From positions 1 through 40,205 of the forward strand of contig JAZUOO010000040.1 of the NCBI GenBank assembly GCA_045604705.1: a stretch of 40,205 nucleotides of DNA, given 5' to 3'. The stretch is from SIG622 sp045604705. GTDB lineage: Bacteria > Bacillota > Clostridia > Oscillospirales > CAG-382. This document shows positions 7,828 through 15,510 of the stretch, one piece after another. Numbering within the stretch: the stretch's first letter is position 1; each line of letters begins with the position of its first letter. Below the pieces are notes generated by a model, which searched no databases, had not been told where the DNA came from, and was given only the letters and a program-made list of their open reading frames with translations. The position numbers and the translations under genes were made by a program.

Positions 7828-9054
7828 TCAGATCTTTCTAAAGCCTACGCAGGCATTGTGCCCACCGAATCCCAATGATGTGGACATTGCAAGCTCGATT
7901 TCAGTTTTTACGGCTGCGTTGGGAGTGTAGTTGAGGTCACATTCCTCATCAGGCTCTTTGTAGCCGATTGTGGGAGGAACTATGCCGTCACGAAGTGCTA
8001 GAATTGCGGCAATGGCTTCGACTGCTCCCGCAGCACCGAGAAGGTGTCCCGTCATGGACTTTGTGGAACTGATGTGAATGTTGTATGCTTTTTCACCGAA
8101 TACTGTTTTTATTGCTTTTGTTTCGGTTTTGTCGTTGAGAGGTGTGCTTGTGCCGTGAGCGTTGATGTATATTTTTGATTCATCGGCAATACCGCATTCT
8201 TTGTAGCATTCGGAAATGGCTCTTGCTGACTGTGTTGCTTCTGAATCGGGAGCTGTTACGTGGTAAGCATCGCAGGTTGAGCCGTAGCCTACTATTTCGG
8301 CGTATATTTTTGCACCTCTGGCTTTTGCGTGTTCGTATTCTTCGAGAATTAGCGCGCCTGCACCTTCGCCCATGATAAAACCGGAACGTCTTTTGTCAAA
8401 GGGACAGCAAGCGGTAGCAGGATCGGGATTTTCCGAGAGTGCCGTGCAGTTTGTAAAGCCTGCTATTGCAAGGGGAGAGACGGAAGCATCAACACCGCCT
8501 GCAATAATGGCATCCGCATAGCCGCCTCTTATGGCACGAAGTGCTTCGCCGATGGCTGTTGTTCCTGTTGCACAGGCTGTACTTACGCTTACACAAGGTC
8601 CTTTTGCACCGAATTTTATTGCGATGTTTCCTGCTCCGATGTTGGAAATCATTTTGGGGATGAACAGGGGAGATACACGTGATGCTCCCTTTTCACGCAA
8701 ATTATCGCATTCGGATACAAAGGTATCAAAGCCGCCGATACCGGAACCGTAGTATACTCCGAAACGCTCGGGATCTATGTTGTCCTTTATGCCGCTGTCC
8801 TCGACTGCCTGAGTTGCCGCGCCGATGGCGAACTGAACAAATTTGTCGCTTCTTCTTATTTCGCTTTTTTCCATGTAATTTGAAGCATCGAAGTCTTTAA
8901 CCTGTGCTGCAATTTTAACTTTGAGGTCACTTGTGTCTATGCCTGTTGTTTCGGCGATTCCGCATTTGCCGCCTTTAAGGCTGTCCCAGAATGTATCTAC
9001 CGTGCTTCCGACGGGCGTTACACAGCCCATGCCGGTTATAACAACTCTATTCAT
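7828..9054 (-). CDS. fabF: 3-oxoacyl-ACP synthase II
   Basis: This 408-residue condensing enzyme has the Cys-His-His triad: Cys161 (STACATGT), His300 (NAHGTSTPLND) and His337 (KSMTGHLLGAAGA), with Lys332. FabF elongates acyl-ACP with malonyl-ACP. An AAAGGG site precedes the ATG. The 304-bp gap between this gene and fabG upstream is filled by interspersed repeats, the largest interruption in the operon, so a separate transcript start or reduced read-through is possible. Confidence 0.96.
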   Translation of the reverse strand: MNRVVITGMGCVTPVGSTVDTFWDSLKGGKCGIAETTGIDTSDLKVKIAAQVKDFDASNYMEKSEIRRSDKFVQFAIGAATQAVEDSGIKDNIDPERFGVYYGSGIGGFDTFVSECDNLREKGASRVSPLFIPKMISNIGAGNIAIKFGAKGPCVSVSTACATGTTAIGEALRAIRGGYADAIIAGGVDASVSPLAIAGFTNCTALSENPDPATACCPFDKRRSGFIMGEGAGALILEEYEHAKARGAKIYAEIVGYGSTCDAYHVTAPDSEATQSARAISECYKECGIADESKIYINAHGTSTPLNDKTETKAIKTVFGEKAYNIHISSTKSMTGHLLGAAGAVEAIAAILALRDGIVPPTIGYKEPDEECDLNYTPNAAVKTEIELAMSTSLGFGGHNACVGFRKI

Positions 9055-9358
9055 ATTTTAATACCCTTTCAAAAATAATTGTTCTTTGTGCATTACAATA
9101 ATGCGTCTGTCCGTTTTTTATGAGTTTTTATTGGTTTGTGCACCCTCCGAGCATTGTGCGATAATCCCTCTCCGTCAGCTTCGCTGCCACCTCTCCCAGA
9201 GGGCGAGGCAAGGTTTGTGCACCCACCGAACATTGTGCGATATTGCAATCATTGCGATTCCTGCTGCGGCGTGCCGAGTCGTCACGCCCTACAAAGATCG
9301 CAAGCGGTCTTCAGAAGAATTCTTCTGAATTGTGAATTGTGCATTGTGAATTGTGCAT
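9055..9358. repeat. Repeat-filled gap between fabG and fabF (families R1 and R3, plus a 20-bp palindrome)
   Basis: Two direct copies of a ~31-bp unit (9133-9163 and 9212-9242, containing TTTGTGCACCC and CATTGTGCGATA) flank a GC-rich hairpin core at 9166-9225 (CCCTCTCC ... GAGGGCGAGG). The same core occurs inverted at 15386-15445. A perfect 20-bp palindrome, TTCAGAAGAATTCTTCTGAA, is at 9310-9329, followed by alternating GAATTGT/GCATTGT units up to the fabG stop. No gene is seen. Confidence 0.8.
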
Positions 9359-10096
9359 TTACATAGCCAGTCCGCCGTCACACCTGATAACCTCGCCCGT
9401 AACATAGTCTGCCATATCCGAGGCGAGGAATGCTGCGAGGTTTGCCACATCTTCGGGAGTGCCGAGTCTTGCTTTGGGGATTTGTTTAAGATATGCTTCT
9501 GTGTCGAGCTCTTTTGTCATCGGTGTTTGAATAAATCCCGGAGCTATTACATTACAGCACACATTTTTGCCGGCAAATTCTCTGGCGATTACTTTTGTAA
9601 GAGCAATGATACCTGCTTTTGATGCGGCGTAGTTCGCTTGTCCTGCCGTGCCGAGAAGCCCGGATACGGAGGCGATGTTTATTACTTTGCCGTATTTCTT
9701 TTTTATAAAACCTCTGCCACACGCTTTAACCATATTGAATGCACCCTTGAGGTTGGTGTTCAATACTTCGTCGAATTCTTCTTCGGACATTGTCATAATG
9801 AGGTTATCTCTGGTGATGCCTGCATTGTTTACGAGGATGTCTACACTGCCGAGGTCTGTGTTTATTTTTGATATTGTATCCTTGCAGGAATCGGATTTTG
9901 TGACGTTGCAGTTGTAATAAAATACTTTTACACCTGTTTCGGTTATTCTGTCGAGGGTGGGTTTTGCCGCTTCTTCGGGACAGAGGTCGAGGATTGCGAT
10001 GTTTGCGCCGAGGGTGGCGAATTTGTATGCGATTTCTGCACCTATTCCTCGTGAACCGCCCGTTATTACTGCTGTTTTGTCTTTAAGTGTAAGCAT
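9359..10096 (-). CDS. fabG: 3-oxoacyl-ACP reductase
   Basis: This 245-residue SDR has TGGSRGIG near 12-19, NNAGITRDNL, a catalytic Ser (NIASVSG) and YAASK, and ends with the FabG-typical YVTGEVIRCDGG. It reduces 3-oxoacyl-ACP with NADPH in the second step of the elongation cycle. The start codon overlaps the fabD stop (TGATG), indicating translational coupling. The stop codon lies at the edge of the GCATTGT repeats that fill the next gap. Confidence 0.94.
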   Translation of the reverse strand: MLTLKDKTAVITGGSRGIGAEIAYKFATLGANIAILDLCPEEAAKPTLDRITETGVKVFYYNCNVTKSDSCKDTISKINTDLGSVDILVNNAGITRDNLIMTMSEEEFDEVLNTNLKGAFNMVKACGRGFIKKKYGKVINIASVSGLLGTAGQANYAASKAGIIALTKVIAREFAGKNVCCNVIAPGFIQTPMTKELDTEAYLKQIPKARLGTPEDVANLAAFLASDMADYVTGEVIRCDGGLAM

Positions 10097-11025
10097 CAGA
10101 TAGCCCCCTTTTCACGAAGTGCCGAGAGTGTTTCTTCAATGGCTTCTGCGTTTTCTACGGAGTAGGTGTTAACTTCCTTGCTTATTTTCTTTATGAGTCC
10201 GCAGAGAGTTTTGCCTGCGCCTACTTCGATGAATTCAGTAAAGCCGTCTGCTATAAGTGTCTCTATTGTCTTTTGCCAAAGTACGGGATTTTTGATCTGG
10301 TTTTCAAGATAGTCTGCAATATTACCCGTATAGGGCTCTGCCGTAAGATTTGAGTATACGGGGATTTGGGGCGATGTGAGACTGTACTTTGTGAGTTCAG
10401 CTGCAAATTCTGTTGCCGCTTCTGCCATGAAAGGGGAGTGGAATGCTCCGCTGACTGAAAGCGGGACTGCTCTGCCACCCTCAGCTTTTACGTCTTCCAT
10501 GAGGGCGTTTACGCTTTCTTCAAGTCCGGATACCGATATTTGTCCGGGGCAATTGAAGTTTACGGGATAGAGTTTGTCGTATTTTGCGCATAGTTCTCTG
10601 ACCTTTTCTTCCGTAAGCTTCAGGACTGCACACATTGCTGTCTTTTCGCTTGTTTCGCAAGCTTTGTTCATGGCAAGTCCACGTGCGGTCACGATTCTGA
10701 AGCCATCCTCATGACTGTATGCACCGCCGAATGCGAGGGCTGCGACTTCGCCGAGGGAGAATCCTGCAACAGCTTTCGGTTTTACGCCTTTTTCCGAGAG
10801 TGCAAGTGCTGCAGCGAGGTCTACAAGATAGAGGCAGGGTTGTGTGTTGGATGTGATTTTGAGTTCATCTTCCGTACCGTCAAAGGACTGTGCCATTGTG
10901 CCGGGACGGATGGATTCTGCGGCGTTGTAAAGTTTCTTTGCCGATTCGCTGTTTTCGTAAAGTGATTTTCCCATGCCGGGGTACTGTGAGCCCTGACCTG
11001 AAAATACAAATGCTATCTTACCCAT
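10096..11025 (-). CDS. fabD: Malonyl-CoA:ACP transacylase
   Basis: This 309-residue protein starts FVFSGQGSQYPGMG and has nucleophile Ser90 in GFSLGE and catalytic His196 in GAFHSPFM. The residue before the nucleophile is Phe rather than the more common His, a variation outside the catalytic pair. It loads malonyl onto ACP. It overlaps the end of fabK by 13 bp and the start of fabG by one base. Confidence 0.95.
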   Translation of the reverse strand: MGKIAFVFSGQGSQYPGMGKSLYENSESAKKLYNAAESIRPGTMAQSFDGTEDELKITSNTQPCLYLVDLAAALALSEKGVKPKAVAGFSLGEVAALAFGGAYSHEDGFRIVTARGLAMNKACETSEKTAMCAVLKLTEEKVRELCAKYDKLYPVNFNCPGQISVSGLEESVNALMEDVKAEGGRAVPLSVSGAFHSPFMAEAATEFAAELTKYSLTSPQIPVYSNLTAEPYTGNIADYLENQIKNPVLWQKTIETLIADGFTEFIEVGAGKTLCGLIKKISKEVNTYSVENAEAIEETLSALREKGAI

Positions 11026-11960
11026 TTCTGTACTCCATTAATTATTATTTCTGCTTGTGAGAACATTTCTTTTATTATTTCGGCGGCTGTCTGTTCCTTG
11101 TTGCAAAGTCCCGAAATCTGACCTGCGAGGAAGCAGCCTCTCTTTGCATCGCCGTCAACTACTGCGGCACGAAGTGTACCTTTTGCCATTTCTTCAAGCT
11201 GTTCGTCCGTGACTTCACTTGTGTATTCAAGTCTTGAATATTCACGCCATAGGGCGGTTTTTATGCTTCTTACCGGGTGTCCGAGTCTTCTGCCGGTGAC
11301 GATGGTTGATGTGTCTCCTGCTTTGAGAAGCTTTTCTTTGTAGGTTTGGCTGATGTTACATTCTTTTGCGAGAAGGAATCTTGTACCAACCTGTACACCT
11401 TGTGCTCCGAGGGCAAGAGAGGCGATGACACCTCTGCCGTCTGCTATGCCTCCTGCGGCAATGACGGGGATGTCTACCGTGTCAACTACCTGCGGGACGA
11501 GTGCCATTGTTGTCATTTCGCCGACGTGACCGCCGGATTCGGTACCCTCGGCAATAACTGCATCGGCTCCCGAACGGGATACAAGCTTTGCAAGAGCCGA
11601 GCTTGCAACTACGGGGATAACTTTGACATTTGCTTGCTTCCACATGGGAATGTATTTTTCGGGATTGCCGGCACCGGTTGTTACCGCCGCAACTTTTTTA
11701 TCTGCAACAAGCTGTGCGATCTCGTCAATGTTCTCACCCATAAGCATAATATTAACACCAAAGGGTTTGTCTGTAAGAGAACGACACTTGTCAATTTCTT
11801 TTTCAATCTGTTCTACATTTCCATTTGCCGCAGAGATTATTCCGAGACCGCCTGCCTTTGAAACGGCCGCTGCAAGCTCTGCATCGGATATGTGTGCCAT
11901 GCCGCCTTGCAGTATCGGATATTTGATTCCGAGCAAATCACAAATACTTGTGTGTATCAT
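11013..11960 (-). CDS. fabK: FMN-dependent enoyl-ACP reductase II
   Basis: This 315-residue protein of the nitronate monooxygenase/FabK fold has FMN-binding stretches YPILQGGMAHISDAELAAAVSKAGG near the start, ESGGHVGEMTTMALVPQVVD and IPVIAAGGIADGRG. FabK completes each elongation cycle and replaces triclosan-sensitive FabI. The position between acpP and fabD is the standard clostridial order and supports FabK over a nitronate monooxygenase. The gene is separated from acpP by a 197-bp gap holding an R2 repeat. Confidence 0.93.
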   Translation of the reverse strand: MIHTSICDLLGIKYPILQGGMAHISDAELAAAVSKAGGLGIISAANGNVEQIEKEIDKCRSLTDKPFGVNIMLMGENIDEIAQLVADKKVAAVTTGAGNPEKYIPMWKQANVKVIPVVASSALAKLVSRSGADAVIAEGTESGGHVGEMTTMALVPQVVDTVDIPVIAAGGIADGRGVIASLALGAQGVQVGTRFLLAKECNISQTYKEKLLKAGDTSTIVTGRRLGHPVRSIKTALWREYSRLEYTSEVTDEQLEEMAKGTLRAAVVDGDAKRGCFLAGQISGLCNKEQTAAEIIKEMFSQAEIIINGVQKWVR

Positions 11961-12018
11961 AATATATAAAATCCTTTCAATAAAAATTGCAAGGTGAAAA
12001 TCAATTCAAAAAACAATC

Positions 12019-12128
12019 TTAAAATCCCCCGAGACGGAGCGTAGCGAGGGCGGAGATATTAAAGTTCTTTGCGGAGTTTTCTTTCAAGAAAGTTTACTTT
12101 CTGCATAAGCGACCGAGGGAGCTCGAGG
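12019..12128 (-). repeat. Interspersed repeat family R2, copy 1, between acpP and fabK
   Basis: A ~110-bp unit that recurs inverted at 15122-15231. A 29-base core is identical in both copies (12048-12076 and the complement of 15174-15202), and TCTGCATAAGCGACC is also shared. The middle differs but keeps a hairpin (TTTCTTTCAAGAAAG here, ACCGTTTACGGT there). The rest of the fabK-acpP gap holds a GAGGGGCGAGCAGCCCCTC hairpin at about 12124-12143. Confidence 0.8.
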
Positions 12129-12157
12129 GGCGAGCAGCCCCTCGAATAACCGCCCCT

Positions 12158-12379
12158 TTACGCGAGCTTTGCGTCGATGTAAGCTACAAGTTCCTTTACG
12201 GATTTGCCTGCTTCCTGAGCTTTTACTTCGATGCCGAATTCATCTTCAACCTCCATCATGAGTTCAACGGTGTCGAGTGAGTCGATACCGAGATCTTCAA
12301 ATGTAGTTTCGAGGGTGATTTCTGCCTCGTCGATGTCGAGGTGATCTGCGATGAGAGTTTTAAGTTTGTCGAATGTCAT
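12158..12379 (-). CDS. acpP: Acyl carrier protein
   Basis: A 73-residue acidic protein with the phosphopantetheine attachment site Ser34 in GIDSLDTVELMMEVEDEFGIEV. It carries growing acyl chains for all the Fab enzymes encoded around it. A GGAGG site is well placed before the ATG. It is the second gene of the operon, 55 bp after fabH. Confidence 0.96.
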   Translation of the reverse strand: MTFDKLKTLIADHLDIDEAEITLETTFEDLGIDSLDTVELMMEVEDEFGIEVKAQEAGKSVKELVAYIDAKLA

Positions 12380-12434
12380 TTTTCATTCCTCCAAAAATAA
12401 TTTATATAGCAAGAGTTTTGTATTACTCTGTTGC

Positions 12435-13388
12435 TTACCATTCAATTATGCAGGCTGCACTTGAGAGACCACCGCCGAATGCACAAAGGATAATTTTGTC
12501 GCTCTTCTTAAGTTTACCTGATTCTGCAAGCTCTGCGAGTGCTATCGGCACACTTGCCGCTGAGGTGTTTCCGACCTTATCTATGTTTACATATATCTTG
12601 TCGGTTGAGATTTTCAATCTTTTTGCTGCATAGTCTATTATTCTGATGTTCGCCTGGTGCGGGACAATGTACGCTACGTCGTCTATTGTGAGATTTGCTG
12701 CTTCAAGGACTGTGTTTACATCGTCCACTATCTTTTTAACGGCGAATTTGAATGTTTCTTGCCCGTCCATGAAAATGTAGGGATGTTTGAGCTCGTTTTT
12801 GTAGAAAGGAGATGAGCCGCCGAATGAGGGAATTTCTATTACCTCGTTTCCTCCGCTTGTGTAGAGAAGATGTGATAGGTAGTTATCACCTTTTGTTACT
12901 ACCGCAGCTCCCGCACCGTCGCCGAAGATTACGCAGGTGCTTCTGTCGCTCCAGTCCACAAGCTTTGAAAGACGTTCCGCACCTATGACAAGTACGTTTC
13001 TGATACCGCCCCTGTCAATAAATGCTGCCGCAGTATCAAGTGCAAACAGGAATCCGCTGCACGCGGAGCTTATGTCAAATGCGGGACAGCTTGCACCGAT
13101 TGCAGCTCCGACCATACCTGCAACAGTAGGGCAGAGGGTTTCCGAGGAAATGGTCGCACATACGATAAGGTCAATCTCGGAAGCTGTTATTCCGGCTTTT
13201 TTAATAGCAGCTTTTGCTGCCTTTGCCGCCATATCAGCTGCTGTTTCGGTTTCGGAAATGTGTCTTTCCTTTACACCTACTCTCTGGGTTATCCATTCGT
13301 CGTTTGTGTCAACAAGCTTTGAAAGGTCATCGTTTGTCAGAATCTTTTCCGGCAGATACATACCGGTACCAAGGATTTTTATTCCCAT
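12435..13388 (-). CDS. fabH: 3-oxoacyl-ACP synthase III
   Basis: This 317-residue thiolase-fold enzyme has the triad Cys110 (DISSACSGFLFAL), His244 (VPHQANIRI) and Asn274 (VGNTSAAS). FabH starts chains by condensing acetyl- or branched acyl-CoA with malonyl-ACP. It is the first gene of the FASII operon. Its ~270-bp upstream region holds three palindromic operator candidates, so regulation probably acts here. AAGGAG lies 7 bases before the ATG. Confidence 0.96.
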   Translation of the reverse strand: MGIKILGTGMYLPEKILTNDDLSKLVDTNDEWITQRVGVKERHISETETAADMAAKAAKAAIKKAGITASEIDLIVCATISSETLCPTVAGMVGAAIGASCPAFDISSACSGFLFALDTAAAFIDRGGIRNVLVIGAERLSKLVDWSDRSTCVIFGDGAGAAVVTKGDNYLSHLLYTSGGNEVIEIPSFGGSSPFYKNELKHPYIFMDGQETFKFAVKKIVDDVNTVLEAANLTIDDVAYIVPHQANIRIIDYAAKRLKISTDKIYVNIDKVGNTSAASVPIALAELAESGKLKKSDKIILCAFGGGLSSAACIIEW

Positions 13389-13468
13389 TTCGTTACTCCT
13401 TAAAATATATTTGAGTTATTTTCGTTATACCGAAACAGACAGTTCAGATACGAAACAATACCGTGTCA

Positions 13469-13481
13469 ACACACGGTGTGC
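13469..13481. promoter_or_regulatory. TetR-type operator candidate 1 (proximal to fabH)
   Basis: ACACACGGTGTGC is an 11-of-13 match to the palindrome GCACACAGTGTGC found at the other sites. On the minus strand it abuts a TTGACA hexamer (complement of 13465-13470), a possible -35 whose -10 (TGAACT after 17 bp) is poor. Confidence 0.65.
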
Positions 13482-13532
13482 TGAGACTTGCCTGAAATAA
13501 ACCGAACCGGTTGCATTGTCCGAATCGGTGTA

Positions 13533-13545
13533 GCACACAGTGTGC
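13533..13545. promoter_or_regulatory. TetR-type operator candidate 2
   Basis: GCACACAGTGTGC, a perfect 6+1+6 palindrome, lies in AGCACACAGTGTGCT, ~145 bp upstream of fabH. Confidence 0.75.
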
Positions 13546-13608
13546 TTAACATTCTTTTAGGGAAATCTGCCTTATATAAGCGTTATTTCCGTATGACTGT
13601 TATTTTTG

Positions 13609-13621
13609 GCACACAGTGTGC
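13609..13621. promoter_or_regulatory. TetR-type operator candidate 3
   Basis: A second exact copy of GCACACAGTGTGC, 76 bp from site 2 centre to centre and just beyond the TetR gene end. The two share no other sequence, so this is a selected site rather than a duplicated block. Confidence 0.75.
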
Positions 13622-13661
13622 TGGATTTTTTCCGAGGAAATCAAAGATTTCCCCGTTTTGG

Positions 13662-14261
13662 TTATTGGTTATCAATATCTGCCGTTAACCGTAATCCGTC
13701 AAGGAAACAACCGAAGCCTGCTTTGAAGTATTTTACCGCTTCGTCTATCGGGATTTTACGGCTAAGGGCGTCTGCGTTAAAACCGCGGCAGAAGCACCAT
13801 GCGGCGTAGCTTATGGTATCGTAGTCAACTTTTTTTATGAGGTTGTGTTTTGTTCCGTAGTCAAGGATTTCATGTATCTTTGCAGTCCACCACTCACGGT
13901 TGAAATCGGTGAGGGAGTCGTGCTCAAACATATACTGGCTGAACTGCATTTTAATTTCGTAGGTTTTTACAAGCACACTTGTTGCCACATCCGTAACATA
14001 TTCAAAGAAGTCCTTGGTTATGTCAAACTCGGTGACTACGCTGTCGTGCATTTTAATAACAGCGTTTTTGTAGACAATCTGAAGAACCTCGTCTATGTTG
14101 TGGAAGCGGTTGTAAAATACTCTGTTGGTGGTGCCGAGCTTTTCGAGGATTTTACGCACGGTTACGGTGTGGGCACCGTCTTTTGTGGCGAGGTCTTCCG
14201 TGATTTGGATTATTCTGTCGGAGATTGCGTCGGAAATTAGGGTTTTTTCCTTGTGGTTCAT
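13662..14261 (-). CDS. TetR/AcrR-family transcriptional regulator, likely regulator of the FASII operon
   Basis: This 199-residue protein has an N-terminal helix-turn-helix (about 10-60, with TVTVRKILEKLGTTNRVFYNRFHNIDEVL). A helical ligand domain follows, rich in aromatic residues (FNREWWTAKIHEIL, YAAWCFCRGF). AAAGGAGG precedes the start. Its own consensus promoter carries a palindrome at the expected +1, and three similar palindromes lie between this gene and fabH. This supports autoregulation and control of fatty acid synthesis, with an acyl-CoA or acyl-ACP as a plausible but unproven ligand. It is not the MarR-type FabT or the FapR known in other Firmicutes. Confidence 0.88.
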   Translation of the reverse strand: MNHKEKTLISDAISDRIIQITEDLATKDGAHTVTVRKILEKLGTTNRVFYNRFHNIDEVLQIVYKNAVIKMHDSVVTEFDITKDFFEYVTDVATSVLVKTYEIKMQFSQYMFEHDSLTDFNREWWTAKIHEILDYGTKHNLIKKVDYDTISYAAWCFCRGFNADALSRKIPIDEAVKYFKAGFGCFLDGLRLTADIDNQ

Positions 14262-14285
14262 GGGGAGACCTCCTTTTTTGGATTA

Positions 14286-14298
14286 GCACAGTGTGTGC
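14286..14298. promoter_or_regulatory. TetR-type operator candidate 4 (autoregulatory)
   Basis: GCACAGTGTGTGC within AGCACAGTGTGTGCT lies 8-20 bp downstream of the TetR gene's -10, i.e. at the transcription start, where a bound repressor would block initiation. Confidence 0.75.
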
Positions 14299-14305
14299 TG
14301 AGAAT

Positions 14306-14334
14306 ATTATAGCAGGTTTTTTCCGGTTTGTCAA
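14306..14334 (-). promoter_or_regulatory. Promoter of the TetR gene
   Basis: Minus-strand TTGACA (14329-14334) and TATAAT (14306-14311) with 17-bp spacing, a full consensus match 45 bp before the start codon. No terminator was found between the TetR gene and fabH, so this promoter may also feed the FASII operon. Confidence 0.88.
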
Positions 14335-14530
14335 GGGGGGAATAAGAAAATTTGGTTTTTAAACGATTTTCATGAAAATATGGAAAATATTACTGCAAAA
14401 TGGAAGAGTAAAAAATTTTATGACGTTTCGTGTTTGTAATATATCTGTTTGAAGCATAATTTATCCTATTAACCAGATAGTATAAATTACAATTCATATA
14501 GAAATCAGTAAAATTACCTATTGTTAAATC
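14335..14530. other. AT-rich intergenic stretch
   Basis: Nothing recognisable was seen here apart from the flanking TetR promoter and the iscU terminator. Confidence 0.5.
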
Positions 14531-14576
14531 AAAAAGCACTCCGCAAATATGGTGAGAACGTTTGAGGAATGCTTTT
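14531..14576 (-). terminator. Terminator of the rrf2-nifS-iscU region
   Basis: On the minus strand AAAGCATTCC pairs with GGAGTGCTTT (one wobble) and is followed by a T run. It lies ~70 bp after the iscU stop. The A-rich complement makes it potentially bidirectional. Confidence 0.75.
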
Positions 14577-14647
14577 AATTTTTATGTTTCTTATTAAACT
14601 ATCTTAAAGGAATTTTACGAGTATTTCAAAATGAGTAAGTCAAAATA

Positions 14648-15085
14648 TTATTCCTCATCATGTGCATGACAATGACAGCAGTCGCCGTCGCAGAACATCT
14701 TCTTGTCGTATTCAATGCCGTTCTTGTCGTAGTAGTCCTTGATTGCGGCTTTTACAGCTTCCTCTGCAAGTACCGAACAGTGAATCTTTGCAGGCGGAAG
14801 TCCGTCGAGTGCTTCAACTACGGCTTTGTTGGAGAGTTCAAGAGCCTCTTCAACTCTCTTGCCTTTAATCATTTCTGTTGCCATAGAGCTTGTTGCGATT
14901 GCAGAGCCGCAGCCGAATGTATTGAATTTTACGTCTGTGATTATGCCGTCGTCTATTTTTAGATAGATTTTCATGATGTCGCCGCACTTAGCGTTGCCTA
15001 CTTCACCTACGCCGTCAGCATCTTCGATTTTACCTACATTTCTGGGATTCTTAAAATGATCCATTACCTTTTCGCTGTATAACAT
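14648..15085 (-). CDS. iscU: Iron-sulfur cluster assembly scaffold IscU/NifU-like
   Basis: This 145-residue protein has the three scaffold cysteines: Cys34 (NAKCGD, with Asp36), Cys59 (FGCGSAIATSS) and Cys103 (KIHCSVLAEEA). It assembles Fe-S clusters from sulfur supplied by the cysteine desulfurase encoded upstream. The C-terminus (from ~129) has an extra metal-binding-like tail, CDGDCCHCHAHDEE, not needed for scaffold function. The gene is separated from nifS by a 424-bp repeat-filled gap. Confidence 0.93.
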   Translation of the reverse strand: MLYSEKVMDHFKNPRNVGKIEDADGVGEVGNAKCGDIMKIYLKIDDGIITDVKFNTFGCGSAIATSSMATEMIKGKRVEEALELSNKAVVEALDGLPPAKIHCSVLAEEAVKAAIKDYYDKNGIEYDKKMFCDGDCCHCHAHDEE

Positions 15086-15121
15086 ATGTTTATCTTCCTT
15101 TCGAATTCAGTTTGTTTTTTT

Positions 15122-15231
15122 ACGGGGGCTCCGACGGGTCGCTTATGCAGACCGTAAACGGTCTAGAAAAAAGCTCCGCAAAGAACTTTAATATCTCCGC
15201 CCCCGCTTCGCTCCGGCTCCGGGGGCTTTTA
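15122..15231 (+). repeat. Interspersed repeat family R2, copy 2, between nifS and iscU
   Basis: This is the inverted counterpart of the unit at 12019-12128: the core at 15174-15202 is an exact 29-base reverse complement. Its own hairpin is AGACCGTAAACGGTCT at 15149-15164, and it is bounded by GC-rich arms (GGGGGCTCCG ... CGGCTCCGGGGGC). Confidence 0.8.
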
Positions 15232-15359
15232 GAGCTTTAGGGGTGTTTGTTATTGCTGTGCCTCTTTTGGGGACTTCAAATTTGTTGCCTTGTTCCGTGC
15301 AACGCTCCCGACCCATGGTCGAGTCGCAGGGGGGAGGCATTCCGCAGATACCACAACGA

Positions 15360-15510
15360 TTACAATTTACACATTGATTGGTGGGTGCACAACCCTTGCC
15401 TCGCCCTCTGGGAGAGGTGGCAGCAAAGCTGACGGAGAGGGTGTTTGCAGGCATCGCATCAATCACAATCCGCACATCAATCGGTGGGTGCACTATCCTA
15501 ATTCTGCATT
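15360..15510 (-). repeat. Interspersed repeat family R1, copy 2, between nifS and iscU
   Basis: This is the reverse complement of the element at 9133-9242. The GC-rich hairpin core (15386-15445) matches with only two or three differences over about 60 bp. It is flanked by two copies of a CGGTGGGTGCAC-type unit (around 15377-15391 and 15480-15494). Confidence 0.8.

Noticed and set aside
13636..13652. GGAAATC/GATTTCC hairpin considered as a TetR gene terminator
   Set aside because: On the minus strand it is followed by A residues rather than a T-run, so it would not terminate transcription toward fabH.
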